Shown here in pieces: positions 26,786 to 35,013 of a stretch of 64,000 nt of DNA (its first letter is position 1; the number at the start of each line of letters is the position of its first letter). The stretch comes from an uncultured Maribacter sp. (GTDB lineage Bacteria > Bacteroidota > Bacteroidia > Flavobacteriales > Flavobacteriaceae), in assembly GCF_947500985.1 (NCBI RefSeq), contig NZ_CANMTX010000003.1:558001-622000 (forward strand), given 5' to 3'. A program made the position numbers and the translations under genes. The notes below the pieces were generated by a model. It was not told the DNA's origin. It saw only the letters and a program-made list of their open reading frames with translations, and searched no databases.

Positions 26786-27673
26786 TTAGTCTGTTAACTC
26801 TGGGGCTTGCGTAGTTGCGTTAGGTTCAATTTTTCTCACTAACCCTTGTAACACCTTTCCAGGACCTATTTCTGTAAAAACCGTAGCACCATCTTTTACC
26901 ATTTGCTGTACACTTTGCGTCCATTTTACAGGGGCTGTCAATTGCAACATCAAATTCTTTTTAATCTCATCTGCACTAGTCACCGCAGTGGTAGGCACAT
27001 TCTGGTATATTGGGCAACTAGGCGCAGAAAATGTAGTATTAGCAATTGCCGCAGCTAACTCTTCTCTAGCAGGCTCCATTAAAGGTGAATGAAAAGCGCC
27101 ACCAACAGGCAACATTAATGCACGCCTTGCCCCAGCTTCTTTCAATTTTTCACAAGCTTCTTCTACTGCAGATATTTCACCAGAAATTACTAATTGACCC
27201 GGACAGTTATAATTTGCAGCAACCACAATTCCAGAAGTTTCTGCACATACTTTTTCTACAACAGCATCCTCCAGACCTAAAACGGCTGCCATGGTAGATG
27301 GTTTAAGTTCACAAGCTTTTTGCATTGCCAAGGCTCGTTGCGATACTAATTTTAATCCGTCTTCAAAACTTAAGGTATTATTTGCAACCAAGGCAGAGAA
27401 TTCTCCTAATGAATGACCAGCAACCATATCTGGTTTAAATGAATCTCCCATTACTTTACTCAAAATAACAGAGTGTAGGAATATAGCTGGTTGAGTTACC
27501 TTGGTTTCTTTCAATCCTTCGGCAGTACCTCTGAACATTACCTCAGTAATCTCAAAGCCTAATATTTCATTTGCCTTAAGAAACAACTCTTTTGCAATAG
27601 GGTATTTTTCATATAAATCTAAACCCATTCCAACAAATTGAGCACCTTGCCCAGGAAAAACATACGCGTTCAT
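26786..27673 (-). CDS. fabD: malonyl-CoA:ACP transacylase
   Basis: A 295-residue enzyme starting MNAYVFPGQGAQFVGMG. The longer open frame to 27808 would add 45 unrelated residues that overlap the upstream gene, so the ATG at 27673 is chosen. Catalytic serine is in GHSLGEFSAL; the histidine is in GGAFHSPLM. It loads malonyl groups onto acyl carrier protein for fatty acid synthesis. The gap to gamma carbonic anhydrase is 76 bases with a TATTTTTG -7 element on the minus strand (27694-27701). Usual family length. Confidence 0.95.
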   Translation of the reverse strand: MNAYVFPGQGAQFVGMGLDLYEKYPIAKELFLKANEILGFEITEVMFRGTAEGLKETKVTQPAIFLHSVILSKVMGDSFKPDMVAGHSLGEFSALVANNTLSFEDGLKLVSQRALAMQKACELKPSTMAAVLGLEDAVVEKVCAETSGIVVAANYNCPGQLVISGEISAVEEACEKLKEAGARRALMLPVGGAFHSPLMEPAREELAAAIANTTFSAPSCPIYQNVPTTAVTSADEIKKNLMLQLTAPVKWTQSVQQMVKDGATVFTEIGPGKVLQGLVRKIEPNATTQAPELTD

Positions 27674-27693
27674 AACTTTTAGTTTTGGTGGGG

Positions 27694-27701
27694 CAAAAAT
27701 A
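27694..27701 (-). promoter_or_regulatory. possible -7 element of fabD
   Basis: On the minus strand this reads TATTTTTG, matching TAnnTTTG, 20 bases before the fabD ATG. A TTG is present 25 bases further upstream, slightly beyond the usual spacing, so confidence is moderate. Confidence 0.4.
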
Positions 27702-27749
27702 CGTATTTTAGATAGACTGTAATACCCAATTGCATATTTGGATACCCAC

Positions 27750-28259
27750 CTATTCTTTAAACCAACCAGAATACATTGTATAGGCTTCGGCAATTCTATT
27801 AATTTCACCAGAACTTAATTCGGGACTAATATCTTTTATTTTCTTTGCCGGCATACCAGCAAAAATACTACCAGATGGCACGTGGGTGCCTTTAGTTAGC
27901 ACAGCTCCGGCAGCAATAATACTATTACTTTCTACTACACAATCATCCATAATAATACTACCCATACCAATTAGCACATTATCATGTATGGTACAGCCAT
28001 GTACAAGAGCATTATGCCCAATAGAAACATTATTACCAATTGTGGTAGGAGACTTTAAATACGTGCAATGAATTACGGCACCATCTTGTACATTAACCTT
28101 ATCGCCCATTTTAATAAAATGAACATCGCCACGTAGTACTGCATTAAACCACACACTACATTGCTTACCCATACTTACTTCACCAACTATTGTTGCATTT
28201 TCTGCAATAAAACAATCTTCACCTATAACGGGTTCTTTACCCCTAACTGCTTTTATCAT
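27750..28259 (-). CDS. gamma carbonic anhydrase family protein (left-handed beta-helix)
   Basis: A 169-residue hexapeptide-repeat protein. The repeats begin at SVWFNAVLRGDVHFIKMGD; zinc-ligand histidines are in VIHCTY, SIGHNALVHG and the following repeat, as in Cam/CamH-type anhydrases. Many homologues of this YrdA/PaaY group show weak or no carbonic anhydrase activity, so the name is a family label. It lies ten bases after the response-regulator gene and may be in that transcript; fabD follows but has its own promoter. Confidence 0.85.
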   Translation of the reverse strand: MIKAVRGKEPVIGEDCFIAENATIVGEVSMGKQCSVWFNAVLRGDVHFIKMGDKVNVQDGAVIHCTYLKSPTTIGNNVSIGHNALVHGCTIHDNVLIGMGSIIMDDCVVESNSIIAAGAVLTKGTHVPSGSIFAGMPAKKIKDISPELSSGEINRIAEAYTMYSGWFKE

Positions 28260-28269
28260 TGTAATTCGT

Positions 28270-29001
28270 TTAATTAAAATAGGATAGAAAATCTTTCTTT
28301 TTTGATGCGGAAACCATCACTTCTTTACCGTTAGACATTACTACACTACCACCTTTACCTTTTCTGTACTTCACCACCTCATTTACATTTACCAAAAAAG
28401 ATTTATGTACTCGTGCAAACGGATAGTCGGTTAAAGCCTCTTCAAAATATTTTAATGTCTTACTGACCAAAATCTTCTTATTCAACAAGTAGATTTCGGT
28501 ATAATTATCATCTGCCTTGCAATACAATATTTCAGCAATATTCAATACTTGAAATCCGTCTTGCTGCGGCAATGTCAACTTCCCCTCTACTCCGTTAGAT
28601 TTTGTACTTAAAACCTCCCCCTCTAAACTGGCTTCTTTCTCTCTAACACCATCTACATACTCAACTGCATTTACCAACTCATCTATGTTGATAGGCTTTG
28701 TCAAATAATATGCAGCATGGTTATTTAAAGCATCTTTTGCATAATGATCATAAGCAGTAACAAAAACGGTTTCAAAAGTTCTATCTGGTAATTGATCCAG
28801 CAAATCGAACGCATTACCAAAAGGCATCTCTACATCTAAAAATACCAAATCTAAGTCGTTACCATTAATTAAGACTAAGGCTTCTTTAATTGATGAAGCC
28901 TCTCCCAGCAAGTTTACACTTGGGCAATATTTAGCAATATAATTTCTTAATATCTCCCTACTATTTGCCTCATCTTCTACTAAAATTGCGTTTAAGCTCA
29001 T
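28270..29001 (-). CDS. LytTR-family response regulator
   Basis: A 243-residue regulator with a receiver domain (phospho-acceptor Asp56 in LVFLDVEMP, acidic pair E9-D10, conserved Thr/Lys further on in VTAYD and LTKPI) and a C-terminal LytTR DNA-binding domain (about 145-243, with RVHKSFLVNVNEV). It overlaps the histidine kinase gene by four bases (ATGA), so the two are translationally coupled. Targets cannot be read from the window; no LytTR sites were searched exhaustively. Confidence 0.93.
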   Translation of the reverse strand: MSLNAILVEDEANSREILRNYIAKYCPSVNLLGEASSIKEALVLINGNDLDLVFLDVEMPFGNAFDLLDQLPDRTFETVFVTAYDHYAKDALNNHAAYYLTKPINIDELVNAVEYVDGVREKEASLEGEVLSTKSNGVEGKLTLPQQDGFQVLNIAEILYCKADDNYTEIYLLNKKILVSKTLKYFEEALTDYPFARVHKSFLVNVNEVVKYRKGKGGSVVMSNGKEVMVSASKKKDFLSYFN

Positions 29002-31202
29002 TTTTCTCTTTTTAAAATGAATAGGACTTTAGTTCCTGAACCATCTGACTGTAAATCTGAAATTTTAATATCTACTTTATCTGTATACATATCGTTTAAA
29101 ATAGCCACACGTTTTTTAATGATGCCCATTCCTTTGGACTTTTGTTTTCGCTGATTTTGAGTTTTAATTTCTGCAGATTTCTTTCTTCCGATACCATTGT
29201 CAGTAATACAGATTATAATGGAATCAGCACTATTCTCTTTGACCGTTACCAACAATTCACCCTTTTCTTCTCTATACCTTAATCCGTGCCAAATAGCATT
29301 TTCAATGTAAGGTTGTAATAACATTGGTGGAATTTGAAACTTATTAACCTGTACATTCTCATCAACAGCTATCTTGTAATCAAACTTATCTTCGAATCTA
29401 GAATGCTCTAGTTTTATATAAAGTTCTAACTGTTGCAGTTCTTTTTCCAATGGAATAAAATCTTCTTCAGAATTTTCTAATACAGAGCGCATCAACTTTG
29501 AGAAATCACTTAGATACCTATTGGCACTACGTTCATCACTTTTTGAAATAAAATTATTTACCGAATTCAACGCATTGAAAATAAAATGCGGATTCATTTG
29601 TGACCTCAACGATTTCAATGCCAACAAATTATTTGCAAGTTTTTGTTGTTGATTACTACGGTAAAAGAAAAAAGCCGCCAGTAAGGTCAATAGGAGCCCG
29701 AATATTAGCGAATAAATCACCAATTCCTGCCGCTTATTACTCTCTTTCACCAGCTCCTGCTCTGTAAGCGCAAGATCATATTTACTTTGCGATAATTCTC
29801 TTTCTTGCTCTAAACCTGTAAGTCGGTTTTCTGCATTTGCAATTTCGCGATTAAAACGAGTAGCTCTAGATATTTCTTGTTCTTTACGCACATATAATGA
29901 ATCTACTAAAGCCACATATGCTTGGTAGGTATCTAATGCCTTGGTAAAATCACCTTTTACCTTATACACTTCAGATAACTTTCTAGTAGCATCTTTCTGA
30001 ACCAATAAATCATCATCTGAATCTGCTTCAACAATACTTTTCTCTAAAAAAGGTATAGCCTCATTATACCTGTCTTGAGAAATATATGCATTTGCAATTT
30101 TGTAATTAATACGCTGTGATGTAATGGTATCGCCTAATTCAAATTTCTTTACACCTGCATTGGGCGAATTAAGCTTTTTTAATTCTTGAAGACTGCTTTT
30201 ACGCATAGTAATCTCTTCGTTGAACCTACTTTTTGTATTGTAGAAATCTGCCACCTTTTCCTTCTCTTGCAATGCTCTTTTGGGTGCTGACTGAGTTGCA
30301 AGTTCTAACGAACTATCATAATAAGCTTCAGCCTCCATATTCTGATTTCCTAAAGAATAGGTGTCGCCTATTTTAGAATTTAGGTCAATCATTTTTGATG
30401 TAATCTGATTCTTATCGGCAATCAACAACCCTCTATTATATAAATCTAAAGCTTCTTGTGTTCTACCATTTCCTTTTTTAGCATCACCTAGCAGTTCATA
30501 AAGTAGTACACTTTGGTGTGGCGGCATGGACTTAATCTCTAATAACGGATTCAACAACGCTAAGCTTTCGTCATATCTGTTCGCTAAGTTATACGCCTTA
30601 GCTAAAAGCAAAGAAGTTGAAATCGTCTTATTATTTTCTAAAGCATCTTCATAATTATCAATAGCCAAATCTAATTGCTTATGATATTGATAGATCTCGC
30701 CAAGTTTAGAAAGCGACCTTGCCAGTTCTTTCTTTCGCCCTCGCTTCCCTAAAATTGATATAGATTGCGCTACCAAGTCAATACTTCTTTCAATATCTTG
30801 AGCTTTATACTCTTCTGCCGAATCTAATAACTGCTGATGTTTGACAGATATATCTGGTAATGATTTTGATCGACTGCTAATTGGTGAAGATTCAAAATCT
30901 TCAACTAAGATTAAAACATCGTCATTCTTCTGTACATCGTACCGTAAGGTTTCAATATCATCATGCTCTATAACTAGCTGATCACCAATTCTAGTTCTAA
31001 TTTCAAATTCTCCTAAACCATTAGTAATCACAAAGTCTCCCATATCATTAGAAATGGAAACTCCCGATATTGGTTTTCCAGTATTTCTAACTTCTACCCT
31101 ACCCTCTAAAGTAAATCTTAGAGCATCGTTTTGCCCTTGAGAATAAAGTGCGCTCCATCCCAAAAGAAAACATATTACGATATAGATACTATAATTATTC
31201 AT
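28998..31202 (-). CDS. LytS-type sensor histidine kinase with carboxypeptidase-like and TPR sensor region
   Basis: A 734-residue sensor. A signal peptide (to YSQGQ) precedes an N-terminal carboxypeptidase regulatory-like beta sandwich (about 28-105), then many TPR helices (about 125-440), a coiled coil, one membrane helix near 490-512, and a His_kinase (PF06580) domain with His539 in MNPHFIFNALNS, N-box PPMLLQPYIENAIWHGL and G-box DNGIG. The large periplasmic TPR region should bind a protein or glycan ligand. Coupled by overlap to the LytTR regulator. The signal is unknown. Confidence 0.9.
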   Translation of the reverse strand: MNNYSIYIVICFLLGWSALYSQGQNDALRFTLEGRVEVRNTGKPISGVSISNDMGDFVITNGLGEFEIRTRIGDQLVIEHDDIETLRYDVQKNDDVLILVEDFESSPISSRSKSLPDISVKHQQLLDSAEEYKAQDIERSIDLVAQSISILGKRGRKKELARSLSKLGEIYQYHKQLDLAIDNYEDALENNKTISTSLLLAKAYNLANRYDESLALLNPLLEIKSMPPHQSVLLYELLGDAKKGNGRTQEALDLYNRGLLIADKNQITSKMIDLNSKIGDTYSLGNQNMEAEAYYDSSLELATQSAPKRALQEKEKVADFYNTKSRFNEEITMRKSSLQELKKLNSPNAGVKKFELGDTITSQRINYKIANAYISQDRYNEAIPFLEKSIVEADSDDDLLVQKDATRKLSEVYKVKGDFTKALDTYQAYVALVDSLYVRKEQEISRATRFNREIANAENRLTGLEQERELSQSKYDLALTEQELVKESNKRQELVIYSLIFGLLLTLLAAFFFYRSNQQQKLANNLLALKSLRSQMNPHFIFNALNSVNNFISKSDERSANRYLSDFSKLMRSVLENSEEDFIPLEKELQQLELYIKLEHSRFEDKFDYKIAVDENVQVNKFQIPPMLLQPYIENAIWHGLRYREEKGELLVTVKENSADSIIICITDNGIGRKKSAEIKTQNQRKQKSKGMGIIKKRVAILNDMYTDKVDIKISDLQSDGSGTKVLFILKREK

Positions 31203-31405
31203 CTGTTATTACTACGGTAAACTTAGCTGATTATTGTGGCACTAAAAAATACGAAATACTTAAAACAACCAATATTAAAGCATCATTTCATGGGTTTACA
31301 AACTCTGCATACCACTTTACTAAGTGAAACGGACAGTTCGCTCATTATCGTTATTCAGAGAAATACTTTGTTTTTAGTTTAGCATTGAATTTAAAACAAA
31401 AAACG

Positions 31406-32581
31406 ATGAAAACGATTAAACAACTTGGATCATTCGGCATAGCACTTCTCACTTTAACTACAGTATTTGCATGTAATACTACTGATAAGAAAAAGCCTAT
31501 TGAATTAATTGCCCAAGCTTCTGAAACTATTGAACCAAAAGAAACGAACACAGTTCAAATAGCCCTGTTATTAGATACTAGCAATAGTATGGACGGATTG
31601 ATAAATCAAGCAAAATCTCAGCTTTGGGACATTGTAAATGAGTTTAGTTATGCAAAATGCGGTAACGACACCAGACCAAATTTACAAATTGCATTATACC
31701 AATATGGCAACGACAATCTTTCTGCAAACGAAGGGTACATTCAGCAAGTATTAGGTTTTAGCAGTGATTTAGATGAAATTTCAGAAAAGTTATTTTCTTT
31801 GACTACCAATGGCGGCGAAGAGTATTGCGGAAAGGTATTACAGACCTCTTTACACCAATTACCATGGAATAAGAATCCGGATTTACTGCGAATGATTTTT
31901 ATTGCCGGTAACGAACCCTTTACACAAGGTAGATATAACTACAGAACTGCATTAGCTAATGCCAATGAAAAAGATGTAGTGGTAAATACCATCTTCTGTG
32001 GAAATTATGAATTGGGAATAAATACCGATTGGAAAAATGGTGCTTCATTAACAGGTGGAGAATATATGGCTATTGATCACAATAAGAAAGTTGTACATAT
32101 CAACACTCCTTATGACGATATTATTATTAAACTGAATTCAAGATTAAATACAACATACGTTTCTTACGGGTCGATGGGTAAATCAAAATATATCGCACAA
32201 GAAGTTCAAGACAGTAATGCATTGGAAATGGAAGAAGCGGTTGCCGTTAAAAGAGCTGTCAGCAAAAGTTCTAGACTTTATAATAATAAAAAATGGGATT
32301 TGGTCGATGCTTACGATGATGCCGAATTTGAAATAAATTCAGTAGAAAATGATGAATTACCAGAAGAATTGCAAGGTAAAAATGAGAAAGAAATAAAAAC
32401 CTACGTCGAATCAAAAAAGAATGAAAGAGAAGAAATTCAAAAAGAGATACAACAATATAACACGAAACGATTAGCTTATATTTCTGAACATCAAAAAGAT
32501 GATAATTCAGGAGAGCTTGAAAATGCTATGATCAAAGCAATAAAAAAACAAGCCAAAACGAAAAATTACAGTTGGGAATAA
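31406..32581 (+). CDS. von Willebrand factor A-domain lipoprotein
   Basis: A 391-residue lipoprotein. The ATG at 31406 gives MKTIKQLGSFGIALLTLTTVFAC with a lipobox cysteine; the upstream TTG at 31385 is unlikely. The VWA domain (about 45-240) has the MIDAS DTSNSMDG, a conserved Thr/Asp further on (LTTNGGEEYCGK, IFIAGNEPF). The C-terminal third is a charged helical region (EEIQKEIQQYNTKRLA). Role probably in protein-protein adhesion at the envelope; no partner is evident. Divergent from the histidine kinase, convergent with a PorP/SprF gene through a terminator. Confidence 0.8.
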   Translation: MKTIKQLGSFGIALLTLTTVFACNTTDKKKPIELIAQASETIEPKETNTVQIALLLDTSNSMDGLINQAKSQLWDIVNEFSYAKCGNDTRPNLQIALYQYGNDNLSANEGYIQQVLGFSSDLDEISEKLFSLTTNGGEEYCGKVLQTSLHQLPWNKNPDLLRMIFIAGNEPFTQGRYNYRTALANANEKDVVVNTIFCGNYELGINTDWKNGASLTGGEYMAIDHNKKVVHINTPYDDIIIKLNSRLNTTYVSYGSMGKSKYIAQEVQDSNALEMEEAVAVKRAVSKSSRLYNNKKWDLVDAYDDAEFEINSVENDELPEELQGKNEKEIKTYVESKKNEREEIQKEIQQYNTKRLAYISEHQKDDNSGELENAMIKAIKKQAKTKNYSWE

Positions 32582-32590
32582 TAAAATATC

Positions 32591-32622
32591 AGGTCTGCTC
32601 AACTATGAGCAGACCTTTTTAA
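32591..32622. terminator. terminator between VWA lipoprotein and PorP/SprF genes
   Basis: AGGTCTGCTC (32591-32600), loop AACTAT, GAGCAGACCT (32607-32616), then T residues. It overlaps the stop codon of the convergent PorP/SprF gene. Confidence 0.8.
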
Positions 32623-33641
32623 TTTGCTGCCGGGCAGTAACAATCGTACTTACGACCTGTTTGTCCGAAATCGTACCCTAAAGTTATCTGATGAAAACCT
32701 CCATTATCGAAACGGATATCTCCCATTTGGTACGAATAGTTATAAGAGACCATAAAGTTATTAATGTTTGCACCAACTATAGGCGTTATCAATTGCAAAC
32801 GTTGTTCTCCGAAAGTTCCATTATCTTGAAATTGAGCTCCATCAAAACTTCTTCTATAAGAAATTCCTCCCCAAATGCGACCAAAATCTACATCCTTATA
32901 CACTTTACCGTTTATATCTATAGTTTTTTCCTTGGTAAATTCAGTTAATTGAAAAAGTACAGAAGGTTCAACTTGCCATTCGCTTTTTCCAAAAACATAA
33001 CCTGTAGAAATTAAAAATCGTCTTATATTATCAATCACCAACTGATCAGGGTTGTCTTGTCTATCTCTATAATAAACATTTCTCTTACTACCCGTAAGTG
33101 CATTAGTCACAGCAAAATGTGTATAAAATTCTTGATAATTATATGAAATACCAATATCAACGTTCGTGTATGATGAGCTTAATTTAATACCTGAAACTGC
33201 AGGATCTGGCGTAACAGATCTAAATTCAGTTTCATCTAAACTACTTTGTAAAATAGTAGCACTTAATCCAAAAGATAATTGATTTAGCACTCTTACATCT
33301 CTACTACCCATTCTTAAATGATGAGCATAAGTTAATTTTGCACCAGTTTGCGAATGGTAGCCATTAGCATCATTAAAAAGAATAACACCGATACCACTTG
33401 GCGAATCACCCAATCTAAAATGTGCATTAATAGTTTGTAAACTTGGGGCATCATCAACGTCGAACCATTGCTTTCTAGCAGTAGCTCTTACTTTTCCTCC
33501 CTCTCCTATACCTGCCATAGACGGAAAAACCAAATAGTAGTTATCTGATAAATAATCAAAATAAACAGGAATCCCTTCTTGTGCGGTAGATTTCGAACCT
33601 ACAAAAAGAAAAATCAATATCAATAAAAAGTTGTATTTCAT
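32619..33641 (-). CDS. PorP/SprF-family outer-membrane protein (second copy)
   Basis: A 340-residue exported beta-barrel protein with signal peptide ending STAQ. It has the family pattern of repeated aromatic beta strands (FDYLSDNYYLVFPSMAGIGEGGKVRATARKQWF) including the NPAYAG-like variant FPSMAG and the C-terminal HQITLGYDFGQTGR. It has no adhesin partner next to it, unlike the first copy. Its upstream neighbour across a 122-base divergent gap is nfu. Function probably coupled to a T9SS cargo encoded elsewhere. Confidence 0.8.
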   Translation of the reverse strand: MKYNFLLILIFLFVGSKSTAQEGIPVYFDYLSDNYYLVFPSMAGIGEGGKVRATARKQWFDVDDAPSLQTINAHFRLGDSPSGIGVILFNDANGYHSQTGAKLTYAHHLRMGSRDVRVLNQLSFGLSATILQSSLDETEFRSVTPDPAVSGIKLSSSYTNVDIGISYNYQEFYTHFAVTNALTGSKRNVYYRDRQDNPDQLVIDNIRRFLISTGYVFGKSEWQVEPSVLFQLTEFTKEKTIDINGKVYKDVDFGRIWGGISYRRSFDGAQFQDNGTFGEQRLQLITPIVGANINNFMVSYNYSYQMGDIRFDNGGFHQITLGYDFGQTGRKYDCYCPAAN

Positions 33642-33763
33642 CTTGGGATGTTAAAACTAGGTTTAGTTTCGCTTTTATAAAGTTAATAACGGGTTAACCT
33701 GAACATTATTATGTGCTGCTAAACTAAGATTTCCTTTGTATTTTTACATAAAATTACTGAGAA

Positions 33764-34675
33764 ATGAAAGAGTATTCAATTACCGTCGTTAAGACCAATA
33801 ACCCAAATATATTAAAGTTCGAAACTAATCACATATTAGTTCAACGAAAAAATTACGAATTCAAGAATATTGATGATGCTAAAAACTCACCTTTAGCCCA
33901 GCAGTTATTCCACTTACCATTTATCAAAACGGTATATATTTCTGGTGATTTTATCGGATTAGAACGTTATGATATTGTTCAATGGGAAGATGTAAAAGAT
34001 GAAGTGGCGCAACAACTAGTTGAGTATTTAAATGCTGGGGAACCCATAGTTATTGAAGAAGACATGGACAAACCAGTTCCCGTAACCGTTTATGCAGAGG
34101 TAACACCCAACCCATCCACCATGAAGTTTGTGGCTAGCAAGAAAATTGTAGCATCAGCATTCGAATTCAAAAATATTGATGAAGCTAGAGATTCTAACTT
34201 GGCCTTGGAGCTATTTCAGTTTCCGTTTGTTAAGCAAGTTTTCATTGACGAAAATTACGTTTCTGTATCTAAATTTGAAGTTGCAGAATGGGATGATATT
34301 AATATTGAACTAAGAGAAGTTATAAGAAATTTTATAGCAGATGGTAAAGAAATTGTTGCTGACAATGCAAAAGCTATTGGTACAGAAGCACAAGTATCTG
34401 AAACCGTATCTGCAGAAAGTAAAATAGAACTTGATGAAACCTCTCAAGAAATAGTTGATATTTTAGAAGAATATGTAAAACCAGCCGTAGCGAGTGATGG
34501 TGGTAATATTATGTTTCAATCATACGATGTAGAAACCAAAACGGTTAATGTAATTTTACAAGGAGCATGTAGTGGTTGCCCATCATCAACTTTTACCTTG
34601 AAAAACGGAATCGAGACAATGCTAAAAAATATGATGGGAGACAAAGTAAATGAGGTAGTTGCGCTTAACGGTTAA
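33764..34675 (+). CDS. NifU-family iron-sulfur scaffold with two N-terminal Nfu domains
   Basis: A 303-residue protein with two Nfu_N (Scaffold_N) domains (about 10-88 and 110-190; both with the FLFxIPFVKxV-like blocks LFHLPFIKTVYI and LFQFPFVKQVFI) and a C-terminal NifU domain (about 228-303) with CxxC in GACSGCPSS. It probably receives and delivers Fe-S clusters. The two tandem N domains look like an internal duplication. Dodecin follows 71 bases downstream on the same strand. Confidence 0.88.
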   Translation: MKEYSITVVKTNNPNILKFETNHILVQRKNYEFKNIDDAKNSPLAQQLFHLPFIKTVYISGDFIGLERYDIVQWEDVKDEVAQQLVEYLNAGEPIVIEEDMDKPVPVTVYAEVTPNPSTMKFVASKKIVASAFEFKNIDEARDSNLALELFQFPFVKQVFIDENYVSVSKFEVAEWDDINIELREVIRNFIADGKEIVADNAKAIGTEAQVSETVSAESKIELDETSQEIVDILEEYVKPAVASDGGNIMFQSYDVETKTVNVILQGACSGCPSSTFTLKNGIETMLKNMMGDKVNEVVALNG

Positions 34676-34746
34676 TTAATCATAGAATTGAATTAAACAT
34701 TGCCTTCAATTTTTGTAACTTTAAATAAATCTAAAAATCATTAATT

Positions 34747-34947
34747 ATGGCAGTTTTAAAAGTAATTGAAATATTAGCAAATTCTGACAACGGATGGGAA
34801 GACGCAGCAAAAAAAGCAGTTTCTGAAGCATCTAAATCAGTAAAGAATATTAAATCGGTTTACATCAACGAGCAAAGTGCTACTGTTGAAGATGGTAAAA
34901 TCAAAAATTATAGAGTAAATGTGAAAATCACTTTTGAAGTGAAATAA
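34747..34947 (+). CDS. dodecin family protein
   Basis: A 66-residue protein of the dodecin flavin-binding family: EILANSDNGWEDAAKKAVSEASKSVKNI with C-terminal beta strands (YRVNVKITFEVK). The Trp residue (W18) that sandwiches flavin in haloarchaeal dodecins is present in NGWEDA. It would store or buffer riboflavin or FMN as a dodecamer. Terminator just downstream. Confidence 0.85.
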   Translation: MAVLKVIEILANSDNGWEDAAKKAVSEASKSVKNIKSVYINEQSATVEDGKIKNYRVNVKITFEVK

Positions 34948-34965
34948 CAATTACCTAACAGGATT

Positions 34966-34990
34966 AAAAGCGCCAAAAGGCGCTTTTTTT
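34966..34990 (+). terminator. terminator after dodecin
   Basis: AAAAGCGCC (34966-34974), loop AAAA, GGCGCTTTT (34979-34987) and seven T residues. It separates dodecin from the DUF255 gene at 35014. Confidence 0.85.
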
Positions 34991-35013
34991 GTTTTAAAAC
35001 TAAAATACACCCA

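Noticed and set aside
26786..27808. 45-residue N-terminal extension of fabD.
   Set aside because: It overlaps the gamma carbonic anhydrase gene and has no similarity to FabD; MNAYVFPGQGAQ is the standard start.
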